Source of the DNA: Chloroflexota bacterium
Lineage (GTDB): Bacteria; Chloroflexota; Dehalococcoidia; Lucifugimonadales; UBA3495
Length of the DNA stretch: 32,084 nucleotides
Direction of reading: 5' to 3'
Assembly: GCA_022568195.1 (NCBI GenBank)
Contig: JADFFS010000021.1
Coordinates: 1-32,084, forward strand
The notes under the pieces were generated by a model. That model was given only the letters and a program-made list of their open reading frames with translations, was not told the DNA's origin and ran no database searches. Position numbers and translations under genes: made by a program. Of this stretch, positions 1 through 9,508 are shown one piece after another (positions within the stretch are counted from its first letter, which is position 1; each line of letters begins with the position of its first letter).

Positions 1-381
1 GAATTTGTGTTGAGAACAACTGCCGAACGGCACCCGAGCGAGAAACGTGCTCTTGGTAAAATTCCACGCTGGTCCCGGCGACGTTGCAACTTGTTCTGGA
101 ATCAGTACGGCATCGTATCATCGCCGTTGCCAAGGCGTCAACGCGGGTGCCTGAACAACGTGGTTAAACTAAAGTGAAATCCATGCGCTTCCCTGGGATC
201 CGTGGAACCCCTCCGGCCGAATAACTAGACGTAGGGGAATTGCTGCGCGTAGACAGCGTGCTCGCCGGGGTTATCCGTGAGGCCTGCCCGTCTAAAGGAT
301 CAGTTTAGGGTGGACGGATTGCCCAGGCAAACCTGTGGGACACGCGAGACGGAGTAGCAGCGACCCTGGAAAGATGGTATC
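1..381. other. Stretch with no gene I can support
   Basis: I see no open reading frame with protein-like composition and a ribosome-binding site on either strand. I looked for tmRNA, RNase P and SRP RNA signatures and found none; there is no TTCGA T-loop in the stretch. It may hold the upstream neighbour's 3' region or an RNA I do not recognise. Confidence 0.5.
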
Positions 382-411
382 TTGGGGAAAGTTTACGCTG
401 GGCATTCTAAT
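382..411 (+). promoter_or_regulatory. Possible promoter of the VOC gene
   Basis: TTGGGG (382-387), an 18-nt spacer and TCTAAT (406-411). The -10 matches the consensus at 5 of 6 positions and the -35 at only 3 of 6. The predicted transcript would start near 418 and give a 40-nt leader with an AGGAG site before the ATG at 459. Confidence 0.35.
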
Positions 412-458
412 CATCAACCGGTTCGGCCCCGGCCGGACATCGCCTAGAAAGGAGCAGC

Positions 459-887
459 ATGGCACAGATAAAGCATATAGCTATCGCCACCCAGAACGCC
501 GACGAGACCGCCAAGTTCTACAAAGAGGTTTTCGGCATGCGGGAGATGGCCAAGCTGGACAGCCCCAATGCCAAGGGGTACTACCTCAGCGACGGTAACA
601 TCAATCTGGCGATTCTGGACTTCCAGAACGACCAGGTGGCCGGAGCCGAGTACGGGAAGAGCTACAGTGGCATCCACCACATCGGCTTTGAGGTTGAGAG
701 TCTGGAGGAGATTGCCGCCAAGATGCAGGCCGCCAACGCTCAGCCCAGAGAAGATATCAACCAGGCGCTGGGCGTGGGTATGCCCGGCGCGAGCCACGAC
801 AACGTTGAAGTCAAGTACGGCGGTCCGGACGGGGTTATTATCGACGTTTCCCAGACCGGATGGGTGGGCACCCGGGGGTTTGACTAG
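459..887 (+). CDS. VOC (glyoxalase-like) family protein
   Basis: A 142-residue single-unit vicinal oxygen chelate protein. The N-terminal strand carries H6 followed by the usual helix (DETAKFYKEVFGM), the middle has HHIGFEV with H73/H74, and the C-terminus has GGPDGVIIDV. This is the beta-alpha-beta-beta-beta layout and length of methylmalonyl-CoA epimerase or glyoxalase relatives. The ATG has a good AGGAG about 5 nt upstream. The last metal-ligand position appears to be Asp rather than the usual Glu, so the exact reaction cannot be assigned. It stands alone and converges with the DUF35 gene. Substrate unknown; fold assignment is secure. Confidence 0.85.
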   Translation: MAQIKHIAIATQNADETAKFYKEVFGMREMAKLDSPNAKGYYLSDGNINLAILDFQNDQVAGAEYGKSYSGIHHIGFEVESLEEIAAKMQAANAQPREDINQALGVGMPGASHDNVEVKYGGPDGVIIDVSQTGWVGTRGFD

Positions 888-892
888 GAGAT

Positions 893-927
893 AGCCGTCA
901 GCAATCAGCCGTCAGCTAGTGGCTGAC
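893..927. repeat. Short direct repeats and hairpin in convergent gap
   Basis: AGCCGTCAGC occurs at 893-902 and again at 907-916. The second copy runs into a hairpin, GTCAGC (911-916), loop TAGTG, GCTGAC (922-927). It fills the gap between two convergent genes and has no T-tract. It resembles the simple (C)AGC/TCAGC intergenic repeats found in several bacterial genomes. Confidence 0.55.
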
Positions 928-944
928 CGCCGCTAGCCGTTGGG

Positions 945-1361
945 TCAGGCGGGCCGGAAGGATGGCGCGGGGCTGTCCGGGTCCACATCGTCCAAGTCCA
1001 GCACCATGTCAATGCCGGTTTTGATGGTTTGCGGGTTGCGGGAATCCACCCCCAGGATGCGAGCGCTCAGCCTGGGGCCTTCCTCAAGGGTGACTATACC
1101 CGTGCAGTAGGGATTGTCCCGGCCGTAGCCTTTGGCGGCCATGGACAGCGGCACAATGGAAATGCAGGTAAAGGTGCTTAGGCGGCCCTTCCCGCTGAAC
1201 TCATGCCACTCCATCTCCGTGCTGTGGCAGCTATGGCACATGGGGCGTGGCTCGGGAGAGAGGGTCCCGCAAGAACGGCAACGCACGCCCATCAGCTTCT
1301 TTTCTTCAGTGAGGTAACGGTAGAAGGAGTCGGCGGTAAACGCCCGCTCACCCTCGGCCAT
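945..1361 (-). CDS. DUF35 zinc-ribbon/OB-fold protein, thiolase partner
   Basis: A small acyl-CoA-associated protein with an N-terminal rubredoxin-like zinc ribbon and a C-terminal OB fold (the DUF35 pair). Counting from an upstream TTG, the ribbon is C32-x2-C35-x10-C46-x2-C49; subtract 4 for the start chosen here. The OB part follows (GKGRLSTFTCI, then GIVTLEEGPRLSARILG). I place the start at the ATG at 1361 because GGGAG sits 5 nt before it; an in-frame TTG at 1373 would overlap that site. It lies 93 nt downstream of the thiolase gene on the same strand. In known systems DUF35 proteins form complexes with thiolase-like enzymes and help channel acyl-CoA. Substrate not predictable. Confidence 0.88.
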   Translation of the reverse strand: MAEGERAFTADSFYRYLTEEKKLMGVRCRSCGTLSPEPRPMCHSCHSTEMEWHEFSGKGRLSTFTCISIVPLSMAAKGYGRDNPYCTGIVTLEEGPRLSARILGVDSRNPQTIKTGIDMVLDLDDVDPDSPAPSFRPA

Positions 1362-1385
1362 GGTTTCTCCCAAATGCCCTGATTA

Positions 1386-1439
1386 GCCACGGAGTCACAG
1401 AGAAACGGAGATCTTTTGATTCTCTGTGCCCTCTGTGGC
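1386..1439. repeat. Imperfect inverted repeat between thiolase and DUF35 genes
   Basis: Left arm 1386-1404 (GCCACGGAGTCACAGAGAA) and right arm 1420-1439 form a near-perfect 19-20 bp palindrome around a 15-nt loop. The CACAGAG/CTCTGTG wording resembles the CGCAGAG palindrome at 5134-5211. No T-tract follows, so it is not a simple terminator. In a transcript running from the thiolase gene into the DUF35 gene it would fold as a long hairpin. Confidence 0.75.
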
Positions 1440-1454
1440 CTGCCGATCGCCCGA

Positions 1455-2732
1455 TTAACCGCCCCTTCTTAGAATGGTGACCACGCAGGTACCTCCCGTA
1501 CCGCCCACGTTGTGGGTCAGGCCCAGTTCCAGGCCGGGATTGTTTACCTGGCGGTCTCCGGCCTCCCCCCTCAGTTGATGGAAGACTTCGGCTATCTGGG
1601 CGATGCCCGACGCGCCCACCGGATGCCCCTTGGCCTTGAGCCCCCCCGAGGTGTTGATGGGTTTGTCCCCGTTCAGGGCGGTCCTGCCTTCGTCCACCGC
1701 CCGGGGCCCTTCTCCGGGAGCGAAGAACCCCAGGTCCTCGACAGCCACGATTTCCGCGATGGTAAAGCAGTCGTGGACCTCGGCTACCTGGATGTCATCA
1801 GGTGTCACGCCGGCCATCTCGTAGGCCAGTTGTGAGGCCACCTTGGCTGCCGACAACGAGGTCAGTTCGTCCGCGTCGTGCAGGGGCCGCCCGCTGGCCT
1901 GCCCGGTGCCGGCTATCTCCACGGGCTTGTCGGTGAAGTTGTGCGCTATGTCCGAGGAAACCAGCAACACACAGGCAGCGCCGTCGGTAATTGGCGCGCA
2001 GTCGTAGAGCCGCAGCGGCCATGCAATCCACGGGTTGGCCTGAGGGTCGTTGAGGAAGTCCATTTCGTCCTGGTAGTCGGGCACCGGTTGTCCCCGCTCT
2101 TGAGCCCGGGACATCCGGCGCTGCATCAAGTCCTGAATGGTGACGTTGAACTGGGCTTTGGGGTTCAAGGCGCCGTTCCGGTGGTTCTTGATAGCCACTT
2201 TGAGCAAATGGTCCAGGTTGGTCTCGTAGCGGTCCATGTGGGCCTTGGCGATGGCGCCGAAAATCCCCGGGAACGTCATCCCCGCCGGTACTTCGTACAG
2301 ACCGTCGGCGGCTGTGGCCAGCACGTCGGTGACGCCCTCGGTGGGGAGGTTGGTCATCTTTTCCATTCCTCCCACCAGGACGATGTCGTACAGGCCCGAG
2401 GCGATGGCCATGATGCCCTCGCGCAGGGCGCTGCCGCCGCTGGCGCAGGCGTTTTCGATGCGGGTAACCGGCATGGGGGTCATGCCCAGCCAGTCGGCGA
2501 TGATGGGAGCGGTATGGCCCTGGTGCTCGAAGAGGTCCGAGGAGGCGTTGCCCACGTAGGCGCACTGGATATCCTCTATGTCCATGCCCTGGTCCAAGTT
2601 CTCCATCAGGTCCTGAAAGGCGTCGACGAACAAGTCACGGCTGCTCTTGTCGGGAAAGGCCCCGAATCGGGACATCCCGGCCCCGACGATAGATACGGGC
2701 CTGGCGAGCTGGCGCTTGCCGGTGGTTGACAT
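1455..2732 (-). CDS. Thiolase family protein (SCP2-type acetyl-CoA acetyltransferase-like)
   Basis: A 425-residue thiolase-fold enzyme expected to make or cleave a carbon-carbon bond in an acyl-CoA. The nucleophilic cysteine is C96 (ENACASGG). The downstream catalytic elements are H320 and C322 (EVHDCFT), H370 (GGLKAKGHPVGASG) and C416 (NVGGTGGTC). The HDCF motif and the GHP box place it with the SCP2-type/archaeal thiolases that work with DUF35 proteins, and such a partner lies just downstream. It is a little longer than the usual 380-400 residues. The ATG is preceded by GAGGGG at a longish spacing. The pair could serve isoprenoid or beta-oxidation-like chemistry; the sequence does not decide which. 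Confidence 0.9.
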   Translation of the reverse strand: MSTTGKRQLARPVSIVGAGMSRFGAFPDKSSRDLFVDAFQDLMENLDQGMDIEDIQCAYVGNASSDLFEHQGHTAPIIADWLGMTPMPVTRIENACASGGSALREGIMAIASGLYDIVLVGGMEKMTNLPTEGVTDVLATAADGLYEVPAGMTFPGIFGAIAKAHMDRYETNLDHLLKVAIKNHRNGALNPKAQFNVTIQDLMQRRMSRAQERGQPVPDYQDEMDFLNDPQANPWIAWPLRLYDCAPITDGAACVLLVSSDIAHNFTDKPVEIAGTGQASGRPLHDADELTSLSAAKVASQLAYEMAGVTPDDIQVAEVHDCFTIAEIVAVEDLGFFAPGEGPRAVDEGRTALNGDKPINTSGGLKAKGHPVGASGIAQIAEVFHQLRGEAGDRQVNNPGLELGLTHNVGGTGGTCVVTILRRGG

Positions 2733-2969
2733 AAGGCTTACCCCTCTACTGGTCGGTTAGCGGCGGACTACATACGGTTCTGCACCTGTATTATGCGCCG
2801 TCCCTTGGGATCCGGAGCGGTAAGCCCAAGTTCACGTGCTGCTTCGATCCACAACTGCCCAGACCCACCGTTGGATTCCATTATGTGGCTGTGAGGTTGA
2901 GGCCGTCAACCGCGATGGCGTGGGCGGCGGAGTGCGCGAACCAATAACCAATCTGGTGAAAGCGGATAG

Positions 2970-4052
2970 TTAAACCCCTCGGATGATTCCCTCGCACATC
3001 TCGGCGCCTTGCAACACCTGGGAGACAACCGCCGACTCCCTGACGGTGTGGAAAGACTCCACGCCGATGCCCACCGGCAGTGCTACGATACCGTGCTCTT
3101 GGAACACGTTGGCGTCGGAGCCCCCGCCGGTGGCCTCCAGCCGGATTTCCATGCCAATCCGGGCCAGGGCGCGGCCGATCATCGCCACCGCAGGATGGGA
3201 GTCCGCAACGCGGTACGCCTGGTAGGTGTTGCGTATGTCCAATGTTATTTCGGCGTCGGGATGCCTGGCCCTTGCCTGGTCGAACACCCTCTGGAACTCC
3301 TGGGAGTAGCGGTCCAGTTTGGCGTTGTCCAGGCTGCGCAACTCGCCGTCCAGGAGCACCAGCTCAGGGATGATGTTCCGCTTGAGACCGCCTTCGATGC
3401 GGCCGATGTTGGCCGTGGTCTCTTGGTCGATGCGGCCCAGGGGGAGCTGGGTCAGGATTTCGGCGGCCAGGATGATGGCCGAGAGGCCCTTCTCCGGCTC
3501 CACGCCGGCGTGGGCGGACCGCCCGCGAATCTGCGCGGTTACCACGTTTTGTGAAGGCGCGGCCACCGACACCCGGTTCACGGCGCCTTCGCCGTCGAAG
3601 ACGACGCCCCGTTTGGCGGAAAGCTGGCTAAAGTCCAGGTGATGGACGCCCACCAGCCCACCCTCCTCGGCCCTGGTGAACGCCACCTCGATGGGCAGGT
3701 GTTTGTCACCGGACTCGGTCACCGTGGTGAGGGCTTCCAGCACTATGCTGACCCCTGACTTGCAATCTCCGCCCAGGATGGTGGTGCCGTCGGAGCGCAG
3801 GACGTCTCCATCCAGGACAGGCTGAATGCCTCGGCCTGGTTCCACCGTGTCCAGGTGAGCGGAAAGGAGCACGGGCTCGCCTGCTCCGGGCAGCTTGGCG
3901 ATGACATTGTTAAACGAGTCGTGGTGGACCTTGAAGCCCAGTGCCTCAAGCCGGGAGCTGACCTCCCGGTCCATTGCGTCTTCCTCGCCGGTGGGGCTAT
4001 CGATTTGGATCAGGTCGATCAAGGTCTTCAAAAGCCGGTCTCGGTTAGCCAC
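2970..4052 (-). CDS. M20-family metallopeptidase (PepT-like)
   Basis: A 360-residue cytosolic dinuclear metal hydrolase of the M20/M25/M40 group, closest in layout to PepT-like tripeptidases. Metal and catalytic residues are visible in order: H66 and D68 (SAHLDTV), D96 (GGDCKSG, bridging Asp), E129-E130 (TRAEEGG), D153 and H335 (ESFHTV). H181 lies in the lid domain (RSAHAGVEPEKG). The start is GTG at 4052, supported by GGAGG 7 nt upstream. It follows the RidA-like gene after 24 nt on the same strand, so the two are probably co-transcribed. Either peptide or N-acyl amino acid hydrolysis is possible; the family is clear, the substrate is not. Confidence 0.9.
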   Translation of the reverse strand: MANRDRLLKTLIDLIQIDSPTGEEDAMDREVSSRLEALGFKVHHDSFNNVIAKLPGAGEPVLLSAHLDTVEPGRGIQPVLDGDVLRSDGTTILGGDCKSGVSIVLEALTTVTESGDKHLPIEVAFTRAEEGGLVGVHHLDFSQLSAKRGVVFDGEGAVNRVSVAAPSQNVVTAQIRGRSAHAGVEPEKGLSAIILAAEILTQLPLGRIDQETTANIGRIEGGLKRNIIPELVLLDGELRSLDNAKLDRYSQEFQRVFDQARARHPDAEITLDIRNTYQAYRVADSHPAVAMIGRALARIGMEIRLEATGGGSDANVFQEHGIVALPVGIGVESFHTVRESAVVSQVLQGAEMCEGIIRGV

Positions 4053-4076
4053 AGCAACCTCCAGGTCCCCGGATAA

Positions 4077-4493
4077 TTAAGGGAGTGCAGCGACGGCGCT
4101 GATCTCCACTAAAAACTCTTCCAGTACCAGGCCGCTGATTATCAGCAGGGTGTTTGGCGGGTAGTCTCCGCTGGGGTAAAGCCCCGGGAACACCTGGGTG
4201 CGGGCATCGATGAAGGGCTGAATGGACTCCCTCCCCACCAGATAGGTGGTGAATTCCACCACGTTGGCGAAGGAGGTTCCCGCGCCCGTCAGGACGCTGC
4301 CGATGTTGTGCAAGACCTGGCGGGTCTGGGCCGCCACATCACCAGGGCCCACCAGGTTGCCATTCGCGTCAACGCCCACCTGACCGGCGACGTAAAGCAT
4401 ACTCCCCGCCGTGACTTTGACGGCGTGAGAATATGCGCCTAGGGGCCGGGGGGCAGTGGCGGGGTTAAAGGCAACGCGCTCAAATTGTGGCAT
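4077..4493 (-). CDS. RidA/YjgF/YER057c/UK114 family protein lacking the catalytic Arg
   Basis: A 138-residue member of the Rid superfamily, whose RidA branch hydrolyses reactive enamines/imines made by PLP enzymes. Typical blocks are present: GAYSHAVKVTAG near the N-terminus, LYVAGQVGVDANGNLVG, then the TRQVLHNIGSVLTGAG helix. In RidA a conserved Arg near the C-terminus (PARxxVEV) binds the substrate carboxylate; here the equivalent stretch reads PPNTLL, with N114 in that place. This points to one of the Rid subfamilies without imine deaminase activity. The ATG at 4493 has GGGAG about 10 nt upstream; an in-frame start at 4565 has no such support. It leads a two-gene unit with the M20 peptidase. 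Confidence 0.87.
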   Translation of the reverse strand: MPQFERVAFNPATAPRPLGAYSHAVKVTAGSMLYVAGQVGVDANGNLVGPGDVAAQTRQVLHNIGSVLTGAGTSFANVVEFTTYLVGRESIQPFIDARTQVFPGLYPSGDYPPNTLLIISGLVLEEFLVEISAVAALP

Positions 4494-4583
4494 CTTAGGT
4501 ATCTCCCTTCGGCGTGTCGTTGAAACCAGGCCAATCGTACCTGGGAAAATCAGCGCAGTATCCATATCCTCTAGACCCGGTTA

Positions 4584-4589
4584 GTATAT
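4584..4589 (-). promoter_or_regulatory. Possible -10 box for the ridA-like/M20 unit
   Basis: On the minus strand TATACT lies here, about 90 nt upstream of the Rid-family start. No convincing -35 is present at 16-18 nt. It sits back to back with the NUDIX gene's -10 box. Confidence 0.35.
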
Positions 4590-4627
4590 GCGCTGCCCCG
4601 GAAAATGTAATCCCAAAATGGCCGTGG

Positions 4628-4633
4628 TATACT
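4628..4633 (+). promoter_or_regulatory. -10 box of a leaderless NUDIX transcript
   Basis: TATACT ends 7 nt before the ATG at 4641, and there is no Shine-Dalgarno sequence in the gap. That spacing would place the transcription start at or next to the A of the ATG. The -35 region is poor. Confidence 0.55.
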
Positions 4634-4640
4634 CGGCTCC

Positions 4641-5093
4641 ATGGCGCCTGACGTAGGGATGCCCCAGGTCGGGGTGGGAGTGGTGTTCGTTAGAGAGGGG
4701 AAGGTATTTCTGGCCAAACGTCAGGGTTCCCACGGGGAAGATACCTGGGCGTCGGCGGGTGGCCACCTGGAGTGGGAGGAGTCCCTGGAGGATTGCGCGC
4801 GTCGTGAGGCCTTGGAGGAACTGGGAGTCACGGTGGGAGAGATGCGCTTTCTGTGCATCAGCAACATCCTCGCTTACGGGAAACACTACGTGGACGTGGA
4901 GTTTCTAGGAGACATCGGTTCCCAGGAACCCCGATTGGCTGAGCCCGAGGCCTTTTCCGAATCCGGTTGGTTCCCCCTGGACGATTTGCCCCAGCCCCTG
5001 TTCCAAGCGGTTTGGTATGCCCTGGATAGCCTGCGCACTGCATGTTACTACTACCCGGGGTCCCCGTCGTCCGCTCCTGACACCGGCCAATGA
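4641..5093 (+). CDS. NUDIX hydrolase (MTH2/NUDT15-like)
   Basis: A 150-residue Nudix enzyme expected to hydrolyse a nucleoside diphosphate linked to another group. The Nudix box Gx5Ex7REUxEExGU is complete: G41, E47, R55-E56, E59-E60, G62. The context TWASAGGHLEWEESLEDC resembles the nucleotide-triphosphate-cleaving NUDT15/MTH2 branch, so sanitising a damaged nucleotide is plausible but not proven. After the catalytic helix come a strand rich in hydrophobic residues and a GWFPLDDLP segment typical of the fold's end. The transcript seems to be leaderless. The divergent neighbour is the Rid-family gene. Confidence 0.92.
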   Translation: MAPDVGMPQVGVGVVFVREGKVFLAKRQGSHGEDTWASAGGHLEWEESLEDCARREALEELGVTVGEMRFLCISNILAYGKHYVDVEFLGDIGSQEPRLAEPEAFSESGWFPLDDLPQPLFQAVWYALDSLRTACYYYPGSPSSAPDTGQ

Positions 5094-5133
5094 CGCCCGC
5101 TCTTATGCTGCTTTAAGCGTTTGAAAATATCTC

Positions 5134-5211
5134 ACCGCAGAGCAAGCGGAAAGCGCCGAGCCAAACTCAATTTTGGTCCGACGGTCCCGATGACTCTGCG
5201 ATCTCTGCGGT
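5134..5211. repeat. Palindromic CGCAGAG element
   Basis: ACCGCAGAG at 5134-5142 is matched by its reverse complement CTCTGCGGT at 5203-5211; inside the right part a second CTCTGCG occurs at 5194-5200. The outer arms are 60 nt apart. The element fills the gap before the gene at 5238 and resembles the ACCGCAGAGACGCAGAG repeats scattered in many environmental genomes. Together with 1386-1439 it suggests a dispersed repeat family. Confidence 0.6.
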
Positions 5212-5237
5212 TTTTCAGAGTCTCTAGGAGGATCTTG

Positions 5238-5906
5238 ATGCCACCGAAAAAAGGGCATGGATTGTTGATGGTCTACACCGACGTTCCGGCCGACGTGGAA
5301 GAGGAATTCAATCGCTGGTATGACGAAGAGCACATACCCGAGAGACTGGCGATACCGGGAGTGTTGAGCGCGGCCCGGTACGTGGCCCTGCAGGGCGGTC
5401 CCAAGCACCTGGCTTGCTATGAGCTCAGCGAACCGGAAGCGTGGCATTCCGACGCTTGGCAACACCACCTGACCAATCCCACCGAATGGTCGAAGCGGAT
5501 GTCGCCCGGCGTCGTGGGCGAAGTTTACGTGAGAAATTTATACCGGCTGATTTACCCTGACGACGTTCCCGAGGAGACGGCCCAGGCCGACATGGCTCCG
5601 GTGATGTTGGTGGGGCGTATGTCCGTGCCTCCGGCATTGGAAACCGAGTTTAACCACGCCTACAACTCGGAAAGAATGCCCACTTGCCACGCTGTCCCTG
5701 GCTACATACGGGGCCGGCGCTTCGAAGCGATCATGGGAGAACCCAAGTACATCACGGTTCACGAGATGCAATCGGTTCAAGTGTCCGAGAGCCCGGAATG
5801 GGAATCCTGGCGTACCGCGGTAACGCCCCAGTGGTCGAACAACGTCCGTCCCAAAATGGTCCATGCGCCCGGATCGCCCGGCATTTACACCCGCATCAAC
5901 CCCTAG
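5238..5906 (+). CDS. Two-domain dimeric alpha/beta-barrel (EthD/DUF4286-like) protein
   Basis: A 222-residue protein made of two ferredoxin-like halves. Half one (about 8-100) holds MVYTDVPADVEEEFNRWYDE with EHIPERLAIPGV; half two (about 121-205) repeats the pattern as RMSVPPALETEFNHAYN with ERMPTCHAVPGYIRGRRF. This is an internal duplication that would give a pseudo-dimer of the dimeric alpha/beta-barrel superfamily, which contains EthD-like proteins and small-molecule-binding enzymes. The ATG at 5238 has a perfect AGGAGG 6 nt upstream, which excludes the longer frame from 5121. Reaction unknown; related proteins often accompany catabolic genes, but no such cluster is here. Confidence 0.8.
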   Translation: MPPKKGHGLLMVYTDVPADVEEEFNRWYDEEHIPERLAIPGVLSAARYVALQGGPKHLACYELSEPEAWHSDAWQHHLTNPTEWSKRMSPGVVGEVYVRNLYRLIYPDDVPEETAQADMAPVMLVGRMSVPPALETEFNHAYNSERMPTCHAVPGYIRGRRFEAIMGEPKYITVHEMQSVQVSESPEWESWRTAVTPQWSNNVRPKMVHAPGSPGIYTRINP

Positions 5907-6025
5907 CAGAGCCATCGTCGGGGCAGCCGGTCATCCTTCCCTCTCAGATAGTGAGGGGCCAAGGGTTCATTAACATAAAATGCCCCATGCTACTACTAGA
6001 ACTGTAGCCAAGCCGGGTACGAATC

Positions 6026-6034
6026 TGGTATAAT
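6026..6034 (+). promoter_or_regulatory. Extended -10 promoter of gyrB
   Basis: TGGTATAAT gives a consensus TATAAT (6029-6034) preceded by a TGn extension. The -35 is weak, as is common with extended -10 promoters. The implied leader before the gyrB ATG is about 90 nt. Confidence 0.7.
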
Positions 6035-6089
6035 GTATACAATATGTTGTAGGTAGAGGTACCCCACTCCTCTACTTATTTTTGTCTAG

Positions 6090-8066
<1,977 letters not shown>

Positions 8067-8215
8067 CCCCGTTCACCACCTGCAACCACCGGTAGGGCCT
8101 CTCCCGGCCGCGTGACTGGCTGAGTCCCGCTAACGCCAATTGCAACTCCTAGTTCAGTAATCCGTTTCTGGTTTGTCGCCGGGGCTAAGACGCCTATGGG
8201 GACGTCTGTCATTCG

Positions 8216-8244
8216 TTGGAAAAGGGCGTTCGGTGGTTTATAAT
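8216..8244 (+). promoter_or_regulatory. Sigma-70-type promoter of rpsT
   Basis: TTGGAA (8216-8221), exactly 17 nt, TATAAT (8239-8244). The transcript would begin near 8251 and leave about 40 nt before the rpsT start. Confidence 0.85.
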
Positions 8245-8291
8245 GGGGTTGACCGGCTCCCAGCGACTAGATGATCCAACCGGAGGTAAAT

Positions 8292-8558
8292 TTGCCTGCC
8301 AAGAAGGCTTTCCGACAATCAGTTAAGCGGGCCCAGCGTAACCGATCTGTCCGCAGCGCCATGCGGACTGGAGTAAACAAGGCGCTGCGTTCCATGGAAT
8401 CTGGAGACCGCGACGAGGCGGCGCCCGTTGTCACCCAAGCGGCCGGCCTTTTGGATCAAGCGGTGCGGAAAGGGATAATGCCCAGGAAAACCGCTTCCCG
8501 GCGTAAGTCCCGCCTTGCGATTCGTTTGAATAAAGTGGGCGAAGCTGCTGCCTCCTGA
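8292..8558 (+). CDS. rpsT: 30S ribosomal protein S20
   Basis: An 88-residue basic protein that binds 16S rRNA early in small-subunit assembly. It has the S20 pattern: a lysine/arginine-rich first helix (PAKKAFRQSVKRAQRNRSVRS), MRTGVNKAL, and a C-terminal IMPRKTASRRKSRLA block. I choose the TTG at 8292 as start: GGAGGT lies at 8282-8287, 4 nt upstream. The alternative ATG at 8271 lacks any ribosome-binding site and would place the Shine-Dalgarno inside the gene. It is a single-gene transcript by the look of its own promoter. Confidence 0.95.
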   Translation: MPAKKAFRQSVKRAQRNRSVRSAMRTGVNKALRSMESGDRDEAAPVVTQAAGLLDQAVRKGIMPRKTASRRKSRLAIRLNKVGEAAAS

Positions 8559-8721
8559 CACGCCCAAACCCTCCGGTTAGTTTCCGTTTGCCGACTGCCC
8601 CGCCTAAGTCATTGGTTTCTGCTGGTCTTGCCGCAGCCCCTGTACACCCCCGGCCATCCCCCACTACGCGACTTCAATACCGCAAGCGTCCCACTCCTGG
8701 CGAAAATGTGACACCCCGGCG

Positions 8722-8750
8722 TTGACAGCTATATGGGCCTTTGTTAGCCT
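8722..8750 (+). promoter_or_regulatory. Promoter of lexA
   Basis: A perfect TTGACA (8722-8727), 17 nt, then TAGCCT (8745-8750). The -10 is weak, so the promoter is probably moderate. The putative LexA operator begins 8 nt downstream, across the start of transcription. Confidence 0.7.
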
Positions 8751-8757
8751 GGGTACA

Positions 8758-8769
8758 GAACATTCGTTT
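8758..8769 (+). promoter_or_regulatory. Putative LexA (SOS) operator
   Basis: GAAC-ATTC-GTTT matches the Gram-positive-type SOS box GAACnnnnGTTC at 7 of 8 fixed positions. It lies between the -10 box and the lexA ATG, the expected place for autorepression. Only one site is visible in this window. Confidence 0.5.
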
Positions 8770-8783
8770 CGCGAGGATAAGGG

Positions 8784-9437
8784 ATGACGGCGAGAAGACA
8801 GCTACCGCCCCGTAGGCGGCGAATTCTGGAATTTATTCGAGAGTTCATCGCGGATAATGGGATTCCGCCCACGGTTCGGGATGTCCAGAAAGCCTGCGAC
8901 ATCAGCTCCACTTCGGTGGTGGACTACAACCTGCGAATTCTGGATCGGGACAGATACCTGAGCCGGCGGCCCGACGTGGCCCGCGGCATCGAACTGCTGG
9001 ATGAAGCCGGCCAGCCGGTTTCCAGCGCGCCCAGGGTACACATTGTTGGGAGCATCGCTGCCGGCCTTCCCATCCCCGCTTTCTCTACAGAAGAGGCCGC
9101 GTCCAGCGCCGAGTTCGACACCATAGAGGTCTCGCCGGAACTGGCCCGGCGTCACGGCAGATTGTACGGATTGACCGTCAACGGAACGTCGATGATCGAT
9201 GCACTGGTCGACGACGGTGACGTGGTTATCGTCAAGCCCGCTAACGAAGCCGTCAATGGCGAGATGGTGGTCGCCTGGTTGAAGGACGAAGAGGAGGCCA
9301 CACTCAAGAAGTTCTATCTGGAAGGCGATCGGGTGCGCCTGCAACCGGCCAATAGCCAGATGGAACCTATCTACAGCCCGGCCAGCAACGTGGAAATTCG
9401 CGGGAAGGTCGTCGAGGTTATCCGCAAATACGCCTAA
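8784..9437 (+). CDS. lexA: LexA repressor
   Basis: A 217-residue SOS repressor. The winged-helix DNA-binding domain covers 1-70 (GIPPTVRDVQKACDISSTSVV). The self-cleavage site is A93-G94 in VGSIAAGLPIPA. The Ser-Lys catalytic pair of the S24 peptidase domain is S136 (NGTSMIDA) and K175 (EATLKKFY). All functional residues are in place, so it should be cleaved when RecA is activated. It follows rpsT with its own promoter and a likely operator. Its recognition helix (SSTSVVDYNLRIL) resembles LexA proteins of Gram-positive bacteria, consistent with the GAAC-N4-GTT(T) site upstream. Confidence 0.96.
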   Translation: MTARRQLPPRRRRILEFIREFIADNGIPPTVRDVQKACDISSTSVVDYNLRILDRDRYLSRRPDVARGIELLDEAGQPVSSAPRVHIVGSIAAGLPIPAFSTEEAASSAEFDTIEVSPELARRHGRLYGLTVNGTSMIDALVDDGDVVIVKPANEAVNGEMVVAWLKDEEEATLKKFYLEGDRVRLQPANSQMEPIYSPASNVEIRGKVVEVIRKYA

Positions 9438-9508
9438 AGACTACTCTGCTCCAATTGCCTCATTTTCCCGCCGCTGCCGCCGTATGCGCCCAAAACCCGA
9501 CTGCCTAA

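Noticed and set aside
1-458. Possible tmRNA or other structured RNA upstream of the first gene
   Set aside because: No TTCGA T-loop, no alanine-type acceptor pairing, no tag frame ending in LAA; nothing matches RNase P or SRP landmarks either.
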